64,000 nucleotides of DNA from Ascaris suum (taxonomy: Eukaryota; Nematoda; Chromadorea; Rhabditida; Ascarididae). A program made the translations under genes and the position numbers. This document shows positions 1-14,800 of the stretch, piece after piece. Each line of letters opens with the position of its first letter. The first letter of the stretch is position 1. The DNA lies in contig CM024170.1 of NCBI GenBank assembly GCA_013433145.1, positions 699,214 through 763,213 on the forward strand, in the 5' to 3' direction. The notes beneath the pieces are model-generated. The model was not told the DNA's origin and ran no database searches. It saw only the letters and a program-made list of their open reading frames with translations.

Positions 1-3000
1 TAATTTATTAATTTAATTTAATTTATTTAATTTAATTTATTTATTTAATTTAATTTATTTAATTTAATTTAATTAATTTAATTTAATTTATTAATTTAAT
101 TTAATTTATTTAATTTAATTTAATTTATTTAATTTAATTTAATTTATTTAATTTAGTTTATTTAATTTAATTTAATTTAATTTATTTAATTTAATTTATT
201 TAATTTATTTTAATTTATTTAATTTAATTTAATTTTTAATTTAATTTAATTTAATAAATTAAATTTAATTTAATTATTTAATTTAATTTAATTAATTTAA
301 TTTAATTTAATTTATTTAATTTAATTTAATTTTTTTAATTTAATTTAATTTATTTAATTTAATTTAATTTAATTTAATTTAATTTAATTAATTTAATTTA
401 ATTAAATTAATTTAATTTAATTTATTTATTTAATTTAATTATTTAATTTAATTTGATTTATTTAATTTAATTAATTTAATTTAATTTATTTTATTTAATT
501 TATTTAATTTAATTTAATTATTTTTATTTAATTATTTTAATTTAATTTATTTAATTTAATTTAATTCATTTAATTTAATTTAATTTATTTAATTTAATTT
601 CATTATTTAATTTAATTCAATTAATTTAATTTAATTTAATTTATTAATTTTTATTTAATTTAATTTAATTTAATTTAATTTATTTAATTTAATTAATTTA
701 ATTTAATTTATTTAATTTAATTTATTTAATTTAATTTAATTTATTTAATTTAATTAATTTAATTTAATTGATTTAATTTAATTTAATTAATTTAATTTAA
801 TTTAATTTATTTAATTTAATTAATTAAATTAAATTAAATTAAATTAATTTAATTTAATTTATTTAATTTAATTTAATTTATTTAATTTAATTAATTTAAT
901 TAATTTAATTAATTTAATTTAATTTAATTTATTTATTTAATTTAATTTATTTAATTTAATTTAATTTAATTTATTTAATTTAATTTATTTATTTAATTTA
1001 ATTAATTTAATTTAATTTAATTTATTTAATTTAATTTATTTAATTTTTTATTTATTTAATTTATTTTTTTTAATTTAATTTAATTTATTTTAATTTATTT
1101 AATTTATTTGATTTAATTTAATTTTTTAATTTAATTTTAATTTATTTAATTTAATTTAATTTATTTTTTTTTATTTAAAAATATTTAATTTAATTTATTT
1201 AATTTAGTTTAATTTATTTAATTTAATTTAGATTATTTAATTTAATTTAAATTAATTAATTAAATTTTATTTAATTTAATTTAATTTATTTATTTAATTT
1301 ATTTATTTAATTTAATTAATTATTTAATTTAATTTATTTAATTTAATTTAATTTTTTTTAATTTAATTTAATTAATTAAATTTAATTTAATATTAATTTA
1401 ATTTAATTTATTTAATTTAATTTATTTATTTAATTTAATTTAATTTAATTTATTTGATTTAATTTAATTTATTTAATTTAATTTAATTATTTAATTTAAT
1501 TTTAATTTATTTAATTTAATTTATTTAATTATTTAATTTATTTAATTTATTTTAATTTAATTTTTTTTATTATTTAATTTAGTTTAATTTATTTAATTTA
1601 TTTAATTAATTTAATTTAATTTACTTATTTAATTTAATTTATTTTATTTAATTTGATAATTTACTTTAATTTATTTATTTAATTTAATTAATTAATTTAA
1701 TTTTATTTAATTTATTTAATTTATTTAATTTATTCAATTTAATTAATGTTAATTTAATTTATTTTTATTTAATTTATTTAATTTAATTAATTATTTAATT
1801 TAATTCTTTTAATTCATTTATTTATTTAATTTATTCATTTAATTTATTTAATTTATTTAATTTAATTAATTTAATTAATTTAATTCAATTTATTTATTTA
1901 ATTTAATTAATTTTATTTAATTCATTTATTTAATTTAATTTAATTTAATTTAATTTAATTAATTTAATTTAATTCAATTTATTTAATTTAATTTATTTAA
2001 TTTTATTTAATTAATTTAATTTTTTAAAATTAATTTAATTTAATTTAATTTATTTAATTTTTATTTAATTTATTTATTTAATTTAAATTTATTTAATTTA
2101 ATTTATTTAATTTAATTTAATTAATTTTATTTAATTTAATTTATTCAATTTTAATTTATTTAATTTAATTTATTTATTTAATTTAATTATTTAATTTAAT
2201 TAATTTTAATTTAATTGATTTAATTTAATTTAATTAAATTAATTTATTTAATTTATTTATTTAATTAATTAAATTAAAATTAAATTAAATTAAATTAATT
2301 TAATTTATTTAATTTAATTTAATTAATTAAATTTAATTTATTTAATTTAATTTTATTTAATTTATTTAATTTAATTTATTTAATTTAATTTATTTATTTA
2401 TTTAATTTATTTAATTTAATTTAATTTAATTTAATTCATTTAATTTAATTTAATTAATTTAATATAATTTAAATTATTTAATTTAATAATTTAATTATAT
2501 TAAATTAATTTTAAATTTAATTTATTTAACTTAATTTAATTAATTTAAATTTTAATTTATTTAATTTAATTTATTTTATTTTATTTAATTTAATTTATTT
2601 AATTTAATTTATTTTATTTAGTTTAATTTATTTATTTTAATTGTTGTTTAATTTATATTAATTAAATTTAATTAAATTTTAATTTAATTGATTTAATTAA
2701 ATTTAATTAATTTTAATAATTTAAATTTAATTTATTTATTTTATTTTAATTTATTTGACTTGTATTTAATTTAGTTGTAAATTTAATTTAAATTTATTTT
2801 AATTTAATTTATATAATTTAATTTAATTTTAATTTTTTTAATTTTAATTTAATTAATTTAATTTAATTAATTTAATTTATTTAATTTAATAATTTATTAA
2901 ATTTAATTTTTATTTAATTTAATTTAATTTAATTTATTTGATTTAATTTAATTTAATTTAATTTAATTTAATTTATATAATTTAAATTTAATTAAAATTT

Positions 3001-6000
3001 TATTTATTTAATTTATTAAATTTAATTTAATTATTTAATTATAATTTAAATTTATTTTATTTAATTTAATTAATTTAATTTAATTTATATTTATTTAGTT
3101 TAATTTATTTATTTAATTTTAATTGTTTAATTTAATTAATTATTTAATTAAATTAAATTTAATTTATTTAAAATTTAATTTAATTTATTTAATTTAATTT
3201 AATTAATTTATTTATTTAATTTATTTGATTTAATTTAATTATTTAAATTAATTTTAATTAATTTAATTTAATTTTTTAATTTAATTTAAATTTAATTTTT
3301 TTAATTTTATTTAATTAATTAAATTTAACTTAATTTAATTTAATTTAATTTAATTTATTTAATTTATAATTAATTTAATTAATTTAATTTGATTTAATTT
3401 AATTTAATTTAATTATTTAATTTAATTTATTTAATTTAATTTAATTATTAATTTAATTTAATTAATTTAATTTAATTTATTTAAATTTAATTTTATTTAA
3501 TTTATTATTTAATTTATTTAATTTAATTTAATTTAATTTATTTAATTTATTCATTAATTTAATTTAATTTAATTTAATTTAATTAATTAATTTAATTTTA
3601 TTTAATTTAATTAATTTTAATTTATTTTAATTTTTTTTTTAATTTAATAATATTAAATTTTATTTAATTTATTTAATTAATTTAATTTAATTTATTTAAT
3701 TTACTTTAATTTGATTTATTTAATTTAATTTATTTAATTTAATTTATTTAATTAATTTATTTTATTTAATTTATTTAATTTAATTTATTTTATTAAATTT
3801 AATTAATTTATTTAATTTATTTAATTTTTAATTAATTACTTTAATTTAATAATTTAATTAATTTATTTAATTTAATTAATTTATTATATTAATTTAATTT
3901 ATTTAATTTAATTTAATTAATTTTAAAATTAATTTAATTTGTTTAATTTAATTTAATTTAATTTATTTAATTTAAATTTAATTTAATAATTTTAATTAAT
4001 TTTTTTAATTTAATTTATTTAATTTAATTTAATTTATTTAATTTGAATTTAATTTATTTTTTTAATTTATTTTAATTTATTTAATTTAATTTGTTTAATT
4101 TAATTTTATTTATTTAATTTAATTAATTTAATTTAATTAATTTAATTTAATTTAATTGATTTAATTTAATTAATTTAATTTATTTAATTTAATTTATTTA
4201 TTTAATTTTATTTATTTAATTTAATTTAATTTATTTAATTTATTTAATTAATTTAATTTAATTCATATTTAATTTAATTTAATTAATTATTTAATTTTAT
4301 TTAATTAATTTAATTTAATTCAATTTATTTAATTCTATTTGGTTTATTTAATTAATTTAATTTATTTAATTTAATTTAATTTATTTTAATTTATTTAATT
4401 TAGTTTAATTTATTTAATTTAATTTAATTAATTAATTTAATTTTAATTTATTTAATTTATTTTAAATTATTGAATTCTATTTAATTTATTTATTTTAATT
4501 TATTTTAATTAATTTAATTTAAATTAATTTAATTTAATTGATTTAATTTAATTTAATTTATTTATTTAATTTAATTTAATTTAATTTAATTTAATTAATT
4601 TAATTTAATTAATGAATTTAATTTAATTTATTTAATTTAATTTAATTTATTTAATTAATTTAATTTATTTATTTAATTTAATTTATTTAATTTAATTTAT
4701 TTAATTAATTTAATTTGATTATTTATTTAATTTATTTATTTAATTTTTATTTAATTTATTTAATAAAATTTAATTTAATTTAATTTAATTTAATTTAATT
4801 AATTTAATTTATTATATTTAAATTTAATTATTAATTTTTTTTTATTTAATTTAATTAATTTAATTTAATTTAATTTATTTAATTTAATTTATTAATTTAA
4901 TTTAATTTAATATTTAATTTAATTTATTTAATTTTATTTAATTTATTTAATTAATTAAATTTATTTATTTTATTTAATTTAATTAAATTAATTTAATTAA
5001 TTTAATTTAATTTAATTTAATTAATTTAATTTAATTTTATTTAATTAATTAATTTAATTTATTTATTTAATTTAATTTAATTTATTTAAATTAATTTAAA
5101 TTTATTTAATTTAATTTATTGATTTAATTTAATTAATTTATTTAATTTAATTTAATTTATTTAATTTAATTTATTTAATTTAATTTATTTATTTAATTAA
5201 TTTAATTTAAATAAAATTTATTTAATTTAAATTAATTTAATTTAATTTATTTAATTTAATTTATTATTCATTTATTTAATTTAATTTATTAAATTTAATT
5301 TAATTAATTTTAATTTAATTTAATTTAAATTATTTAATTTATTTATTTAATTTAATTTAATTTAATTTATTTATTTAATTTAATTTAATTTAATTTAATT
5401 TAATTTGTTTAATTTAATTTAATTAATTAAATTTAATTTAATTTATTTAATTTAATTTAATTAATTTATTTAATTTATTTATTTAATTTAATACAATTAA
5501 TTTAATTTATTAATTTAATTTAATTTAATTAATTTAAATTTATTTGGTTTTTTAATTTATTTAATTTATTTAATTTATTTAATTTAATTTATTTAATTCA
5601 ATTTAATTAATTTTATTTAATTTTATTTATTTTAATTTAATTTAATAAATTTAATTTATTTAATTTAATTTAATTTATTTAATTTAATTTAATTAATTTA
5701 ATTTAATTTAATTTATTTAATTAGTTTAATTTAATTTAATTTATTTAATTTATTTAATTTAATTTATTTAATTAAATTAATTTAATTTAATTAATTTAAT
5801 TTATTTAATTTAATTTAATTTATTTAATTTAATTTAATTTATTTAATTTATTTAATTTATTTAATTTAATTTAATTAATTTAATTTAATTTAATTTAATT
5901 TAATTTTAATTTATTATTTATTTTAATTTAATTTATTTAATTTAATTTAATTTATTTAATTTAATTAAATTTATTTAATTTTATTTAATTTATTTATTAA

Positions 6001-9000
6001 TTTAATTTAATTTAATTTAATTTAATTTATTTTATTTAATTTAATTTAATTAATTAAATTAAATTAATTAATTTATTTAATTTTAATTATTTAATTTATT
6101 TAATTTAATTATTTAATTAATTTAATTTAATTTATTTAATTTAATTTAATTAATTTAATTTAATTTAATTTAATTAATTTAATTTATTTATTTAATTTAA
6201 TTTTATTTATTTAATTTAATTTAATTTATTAAATTTAATTAATTTAATTTAATTTAATTTAATTTTTAATTTATTTAATTTAATTTAATTTATTTAATTT
6301 AATTAATTTAATTTATTTATTTAATTTAATTTAATTTATTTATTTAATTTAATTTAATTTAATTTATTTAATTTAATTTAATTTAATTAATTTAATTTAT
6401 TTAATTTATTTTTTAATTTTAATTTAATTTATTTAATTTAATTTAATTTAATTTATTAATTTAATTTAATTTATTTAATTAATTTAATTTATTTAATTTA
6501 TTTAATTTTAATTTAATTAATTTAATTAAAATTTAATTTAATTTAATTAATTTATTTAATTAATTTAATTAATTTATTATTAAATAATTTAATTATTAAT
6601 TAATTAATTAATTAATTTAATTTATTAAATTTAATTTATTTGTTTATTTTAATTTATTTAATAAAATTAATTTAAATTTTAATTTAATTAATTTAATTTA
6701 ATTTAATTTAATTTAATTTAATTTATTTTTAATTTAATTTAATTTTTTTAATTTAATTTAATTTATTTAATTAATTTATTTAATTTAATTAATTTATTTA
6801 ATTTAATTTAATTAATTAATTTAATTTTAATTTATTTAATTTAATTTAATTTATTTAATTTAATTTAATTTATTTAATTTAATTTAATTTATTTAATTTA
6901 TTTTATTTAATTTAATTAATTTAATTTAATTATTTAATTTAATTTAATTTAATTTATTTAATTTATTTAATTTAATTAAATTAATTTAATTTAATTTAAT
7001 TAATTTATTTAATTTAATTTAATTTTATTTATTTAATTTAATTAATTTAATTTAATTTTTTTTAATTTAATTTAATTTATTTAATTTAATTTAATTTATT
7101 TAATTTATTTAATTTAATTAATTTAATTTAATTTATTTAATTTAATTTATTTAATTTATTTAATTTATTTAATTTAATTTAATTTAATTTAATTAATTTA
7201 ATTTAATTTAATTAAATTAATTTAATTTAATTTTATATTAATTTAATTTAATTAATTTAATTTAAATTTAAATTAATTTATAATTAATTTATTTAATTTA
7301 TTTTAATTTATTTTAATTTAATTTAATTATTTATTTAATTAATTTAATTTTAATTTATTTAATTTAATTTAATTTAATTTAATTAATTTAATTTTAATTT
7401 AAATTAATTATTTAATTTAATTAATTTAATTTATTTAATTTATTTAATTTAATTTTATTTAATTTATTTATTTTTTAATTTATTTAATTTAATTTATTTA
7501 TTTTATTTTTTTATATTTATTTAATTTAATTTATTTATTTAATTTAATTCATTTATTTAATTATTTATTAATTTAATTTAATTTAATTTAAATTTAATTT
7601 AATTTATTTTATTTAATTTAATTTATTTAATTTAATTTATTTAATTTAATTTAATTTAATTTAATTAATTTAATTTATTTAATTTAATTTAATTAATTTA
7701 ATTAATTTTTATTTAATTTATTTAATTTAATTTAATTAAATTTAATTTAATTAATTTATTTATTTAATTTAATTTTATTTATTTAATTTAATTTATTTAA
7801 TTTAATTTAATAATTTAATTTAATTTATTTAATTTAATTTATTTAATTTTTTTAATTAAATTTAATTTAATTAAATTAATTTAATTTAATTTATTTAATT
7901 TAATTAAATTTAATTAATTTAATTTAATTTAATTTAATTTAATTTATTAATTTAATTTAATTTATTTAATTTAATTTAATTTAATTTAATTTAATTTATT
8001 TTATTAATTTAATTTAATTTTTTAATTTAATTTAATTAATTAAATTTAATTTAATTAATTTAATTTAATTTATTTAATTTAATTAATTTAATTTAATTTA
8101 ATTTAATTTATTTAATTTATTTAATTTTATTTTAATTTAATTTAATTTATTTAATTTAATTTAATTTAATTAATTTAATTTAATTTAATTTAATTTTAAT
8201 AATTTATTTAATTTAATTTAATTAATTATTTATTTAATTTAATTAATTTTATTTAATTTATTATAATTTAATTAATTTAATTTAATTTAATTTAATTTAT
8301 TTAATTTAATTTATTTAATTTAATTTAATTTATTTAATTTAATTTAATTAATTTAATTTAATTTAATTTATTTAATTAAATTTATTTAATTTAATTTAAT
8401 TTATTTAATTTTTTTTTTAATTAATTTATTTAATTTAATTTAATTTAATTTAATTTTATTTATTTAATTTATTAATTTAATATTTATTTTTATAATTTAT
8501 TTAATAATTTAAAATTATTTAATTTATAATAAATTAATTTAAATTTAATTTAATTATTTAATTTAATTTATTTAATTTAATTTTAATTAATTTATTTTAA
8601 TTTAATTTATTTAATTTAATTTAATTAATTTAATTTATTTAATTTTTTTAATTTTTAATTAATTTATTTAATTTAATTTAATTTATTTAATTAATTTAAT
8701 TTATTTATTTTAATTTAATTTATTTAATTTAATTTAATTTATTTAATTTAATTAATTTATTTAATTTAATTTAATTTAATTTAATTTAATTTAATTTAAT
8801 TTAATTTAATTTATTTAATTAATTAAATTATAATTTTAATTTATTAATTTAATTTTAATTAATTTAATTTATTTAATTTATTTTATTTAATTTAATTAAT
8901 TTAATTTAATTTTATTTATTTAATTTAATTTAATTAATTTAATTTATTTAATTAATTTAATTTAATTTAATTTATTTAATTTAATTTAATTAAATTAATT

Positions 9001-11650
9001 TTTATTTAATTTAATTTAATTTAATTTAATTTATTTAATTTTATTTAATTTATTTAATTTAATTTTTAATTTAATTATAATTTAATTTAATTTATTTAAT
9101 TTAATTTAATTTATTTAATTTAATTTAATTTAATTTTTAATTTAATTTAATTAATTTAAATTTAATTTTTTAATTTAATTTAATTATATTTAATTTATTT
9201 AATTTAATTTATTTAATTAAATTTAATTTATTTATTTAATTTAATTTATTTAATTTAATTTATAATTTAATTTATTTAATTTAATTTATTTAATTTATAA
9301 TTTAATTTATTTAATTTAATTAATTTAATTAATTTAATTTAATTAATTTAATTTAATTAATTTATTTATTTAATTTAATTAATTTAATTTAATTTAATAT
9401 TTAATTTAATTTAATTTATTTAATTTAATTTAATTTAATTATTAATTAAATTTAATTTATTTTAATTTATTTAATTTAATTTAATTTAATTTTTTAAATT
9501 TATTTAATTTAATTAATTTAATTTATTTAATTTAATTTAATTTAATTTAATTTAATTTAATTTATTTAATTTAATTTAATTTATTTAATTTAATTTAATT
9601 TATTTAATTTAAATTAATTTAATTTAATTATTTAATTTATTTAATTTATTTTAATTTATTTAAATTTAATTAATTTATTTAATTTATTAAATTTAATTTA
9701 TTTAATTAATATTTAATTTAATTTATTTTATTTAATTTATTTAATTTAATTTAATTAATTTAATTTAATTTAATTTATTTAATTTAATTTAATTTAATTT
9801 ATTATTTAATTTAATTTAATTTAATTTAATTTATTTATTTAATTTAATTAATTTATTTAATTTAATTTATTTAATTTATTTTTAATTTATTAATTAATTT
9901 AATTTAATTATTTAATTTAATTTAATTTAATTTAATTTAATTTAATTTAATTAATTTAATTTATTTAATTTAATTTAATTTAATTTATTTTAATTTAATT
10001 TAATTTTTAATTTAATTTATTTATTTAATTTAATTTTATTTAATTTATTTAATTTAATTTATTTAATTTAATTTAATTAATTTAATTTAATTTAATTTAT
10101 TTAATTTAATTTAATTAATTTAATTTAATTTAATTAATTTAATTTAATTTAATTTATTTAATTTTATTTAATTTATTTAATTTAATTTAATTTAATTTAA
10201 TTTAATTTAATTTATTTAATTTATTTAATTTAATTTAATTATTTAATTTAATTTAATTAATTTAATTTAATTTAATTTATTTAATTTAATTTAATTTAAT
10301 TTAATTTAATTTAATTTATTTAATTTAATTTATTTAATTTAATTTAATTTAATTTATTTAATTTAATTTATTTAATTTAATTTAATTTAAATTATATAAA
10401 TTTAATTTAATTATTTAATTTAATTTAATTTAATTTAATTAATTTAATTTAATTTTTTAATTTAATTTAATTTAATTTAATTTATTTAATTTAATTTAAT
10501 TTATTTAATTTAATTTAATTTATTTAATTTAATTTATTTAATTTAATTTATTTAATTTATTTAATTTATTTAATTTAATTTAATTTATTTAATTTAATTT
10601 ATTTAATTTAATTTAATTTAATTTAATTTAATTTATTTAATTTAATTTAATTTAATTTAATTTATTTAATTTAATTAATTTAATTTAATTTATTTAATTT
10701 AATTTAATTATTTTTTTAATTTATTTAATTTAATTTAATTTAATTTAATTAATTTAATTAATTTAATTTAATTTAATTTATTTAATTTAATTTAATTTAA
10801 TTTATTTAATTTAATTTAATTTATTTAATTTAATTTAATTTATTTTATTTAATTTTATTTAATTTATTTATTTAATTTAATTAATTTAATTTAATTTAAT
10901 TTATTTAATTTTATTTATTTATTTAATTTAATTTAATTTATTTAATTTAATTTAATTTAATGATTTAATTCAATTTAATTTATTTAATTAAATTAATTTA
11001 TTTTATTTAATTTAATTATTTAATTTATTTAATTTAATTTATTTAATTTTAATTTAATTTATTTAATTTAATTTAATTAATTTAATTTAATTTAATTTAT
11101 TTATTTAATTTAATTTATTTGATTTAATTTAATTTGATTTATTTAATTTAATTTAATTAATTTAATTTAATTTATTTAATTTAATTTAATTTAATTAATT
11201 TATTTTATTTTAATTTAATTTATTTAATTTAATTAATTTAATTTAATTTATTTAATTTAATTTAATTTAATTGTTTAATTTAATTTATTTAATTTATTTA
11301 ATTTAATTTAATTTAATTTATTTAATTTAATTTAATTTAATTTAATTTAATTTAATTAATTTATTTAATTTAATTTAATTTAATTTATTTTAATTTAATT
11401 AATTTAATTTAATTTAATTTATTTAATTTAATTAATTTAATTGAATTTAATTAATTAAATTTAATTTAATTTAATTTATTTAATTTAATTTAATTAATTA
11501 ATTAATTAATTAATTAAATTAATTTATTTAATTAATTTAATTAATTTAATAATTAATTTAATTAATTTATTTATTTAATTTATTTATTATTTTAATTAAT
11601 TTATTAATTTAAAATTAATTAATTAATTTATTTAAATAAATTTAAATTTT
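1..11650. repeat. AT-only satellite of TTTAA/TTTA units
   Basis: The whole stretch is a tandem array of the pentamer TTTAA broken by single TTTA units, so the common local periods are 14 (TTTATTTAATTTAA) and 19 bases. G and C are almost absent. From about 7,551 to 10,961 I could find none, while the section near 1,600-2,800 has scattered single G or C changes. Orientation is mostly constant but flips over short runs, for example around 826-848, 2,264-2,298 and 6,050-6,066, where AAATT units run between TTAATTAATT boundaries. The array decays after about 11,450 into degenerate AT sequence and a GATA run. No gene is visible in it, and it begins at the window edge, so its true length is unknown. 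Unit-length irregularity may partly reflect assembly error. Confidence 0.97.
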
Positions 11651-11781
11651 TTTTTTATTTATCTATTCAAGTTTATTATATTTATTTATTTAGTTTATTT
11701 TATTTAGTTTATTTGATTTATTTAAACTTAATTAATTAATAGTTTAATTAATTAATTATTTATTTATTCATTTATGTAATT

Positions 11782-11783
<2 letters not shown>

Positions 11784-11812
<29 letters not shown>

Positions 11813-11815
11813 TAG
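11784..11815. repeat. (GATA)n microsatellite
   Basis: A short GATA/TAGA tandem run with one GGAT interruption forms the boundary between the AT satellite and ordinary mixed-composition sequence. Confidence 0.9.
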
Positions 11816-14800
11816 CTCATCTACATGACTGCTCCAGTCCCGTATGGATCGATTTTGCCATAGACGGGATTTCCTAGATCATGAATGATGGAGGAAGTTG
11901 TGAGCATAGGTGGTGTTAATGTTTGTTTGTCGATTTTTTTAGATCATTTATTCTGGTTTTTCATTTTCTGTTCTTCCTAGTTATTCGTGTCTGATCACCG
12001 GTTGAATAGTTTCAAGTGCGTACTTATATGGAACAATTTTTTGCAACTCGACTGTTTTTCGATCAGCGTTTGTAGGGCGATCCTTCCTCTGTTTATGTCG
12101 CATTGTTGTAGAATTATAACATGCTGTACTGCATGAGTATTCTACCTCTAACTGATCGTCGTCCCGAACTTTTATATTATTATCGGTTAATTTCCAATTT
12201 GCTGTCGCTCATGTCCTTTTTGAATTTTGATTGGTATAGGCGCGGTCCCACCGTTAGCTTTTTTGTTGTGGTAGATTCGTAAGAATTGCGCTTCACGGCA
12301 CTGGTGCAATAGCTGATTTGATAAGCAATACGTTTAATCATTGATGCGGTGTGTAGTTTAATTTTTCCGGAAATTGTTCTTGTGTAGGTGATATGTTGCT
12401 GTCTCGAATTGCAATGTGATTTATACCGAAAGGGAATATGCTATAATTCCAGGTCCCTCTCCCGGGTAAATGGGATGACAATCCAGATAAATTCATACTC
12501 GAACTTGGAGGTGTCTATTCGACGGATAATCGACGAGAAGTATATCGCAGAGATGATTAGTAGAAATAATCTGACTTCAAAATGTCGAGCGGCCTAAAAT
12601 GCTAGAAAAAAACCTCTCGGATCCTTAAGAAATTATTATTTTTCTCTCGTTATTATCATGTAAATTCAATGGGTCGGATTGTATTCGCATCAGAGATGAT
12701 GCAGTTGATTATTTATTTCTCTAATTACTAATTGTTCTACTCTGATTTCACTCTGTTCTCTGGTTTATTTTTATAATATACGCACTATCGATTCCACTTT
12801 TATTTATTCTCAGAATTTGTCTTCTGGTGGTTAGTGTGATTTTTTAAACGCTGCACTAAATCATTTTATATGTGCCTGATGGTTTTCTTTTGCTATGTGC
12901 GTTTTGGGAAGGTGTTTCTTGAGCATTTATTTATCCGATAGCTCCAACTTATTAGCCATGATGGTATGATTTGGTGGGTACGGCTGTCATTTAAAGGATA
13001 GTTTCTTTACAGCTATCCACCTTGTAAAGGAGATGTGGACACTTGAAAGTTTCGTCGAATTTATAATTTGGAATTCTTTCTGTAATTGGTCATATTTTGC
13101 GTGAAACGGCATTTCTCTGAGGATTTAATGCTTCTTTTTGTTTTTTTTTTCTTTCATGCTTTTTTCACGAATTTGTTCTCGAGGTGATGGCAAGGTTGGT
13201 CGTGCACTTACTGACATATGTTTGCTTGAGAATATCTTCCATTGTTTTAGTTGTCTAACACTTAAGAGCGGTGCGTACTTGAACAGAAAAAGAAAGGTGC
13301 GGATATCACAGTTCTGAAGTGTCAGGATATTGCTGCAGCAGAACATAAATGTGATGTAGTTCTGATTGTTGCATGCTGTTGTTTTTGGCAATCTATTGCT
13401 CTGGGTATGTTCCAAGTGCAATCGGATCGCTCCAGCCACTGGTCATTTCCGCCACAGATTTGGAGGTTGCAATGGCAGAATGGTTTGGATTTATCCGTGT
13501 TGTGTGCGGTAATGGCGCCATGATTTGTAGTTCCATAAAACTCATAGCGGAAATGATTTAGAGCGAATTCAGACGTGGCTGCGTTCCATGATTTTCAGCA
13601 TATTGGTCGAATTTATTTCGCATTGAATCGCGTTCTTCGACATTATTTGAAAGTCATTTGTGATTGACGATTGTGTTACAGGTAGCAGCTGCAAATTCGT
13701 TTATGCGTATTCTTTCTTATCACAAATATATGCAAAAATATATATTTATTATTTATAAATAAAACAAATATTATGATTTGTATTTTCTTGGGTAGTTGGC
13801 TCACATAATTTGTCTTGAGAGCTAATTTGCGCACAGATACTTCCCCCCTCCCCCCAACTCTATTGGAAAGATCACTTGTGATCTTTTGGATTTTTAGAAA
13901 GGAATCACTAAAGAAAGCAAAAATGAATACTTTCAGGAATTGAAATTCTCAAAAATTTAGGTGATTAGTGATTCGAAACGGTGTAACTTTGGGAATGCTT
14001 TTCAGTAAAAGTGGTTGGTGTAAGACTGTTGGAAAGTTGATGCAAAATCTGCGATAAATTTACAATGAATTTTTGGATTAAACAATTATGCTAAACCATT
14101 TATGCATTTTCATTACTGAGATTTTAATTTACGTATACAAAAATGGGTGCTCCCATCTTGCGAATTATTTTTAAGTTAATAGAAAAAGGAATGCAAAACA
14201 CTCAGTGGATGGTTTATCATAGTGGCAATGGGAATAATTTTAAAAAACTTTCATATTATGCCGCCGTCCATTCTTTTTCTTTCCTCAGCTCTCCCATTTT
14301 CCGACGGGAGGTATACGTTCCGTAATTCATCACCTTATGTGGATAAAAGAAGAGTGTTTAAGAGCGTCACTTAAACTGGCTTTAGGAAATGCTCAAGGAA
14401 ATAGGGAGGTCTTGAGGAATGAGAGAAGGGGGGGGGGGCACAGTATGATTTTCGAACGGGATGCGCAGGCTGGTGCTTATTTTAGGGCAAAGCATTTTCC
14501 GAGATATAACCGAAAAAATGAAGTTTTTATTGTAACTTGATTGGCGAGGGGAAATGTTCCCTAGGGGAACATCAACGGTGCTCCAAATGGAGCAACGAAC
14601 ATTAATTGAGAAGGTTTTGAGCGGTTAGTTCATTGGCCGAACACCATCGTATGGCAGTGCACACTAAAAACATCTTTGAGGAGCACGACGGTTGATGCCA
14701 GGAGGATCTCATATCTGAGGTCATTTGGGTGCTTGAGGTCATTGAGATGAGGCAGGTCTTGCTAATGGAGAAGCAGCATGAAAGGTATGACCTGCGGATT

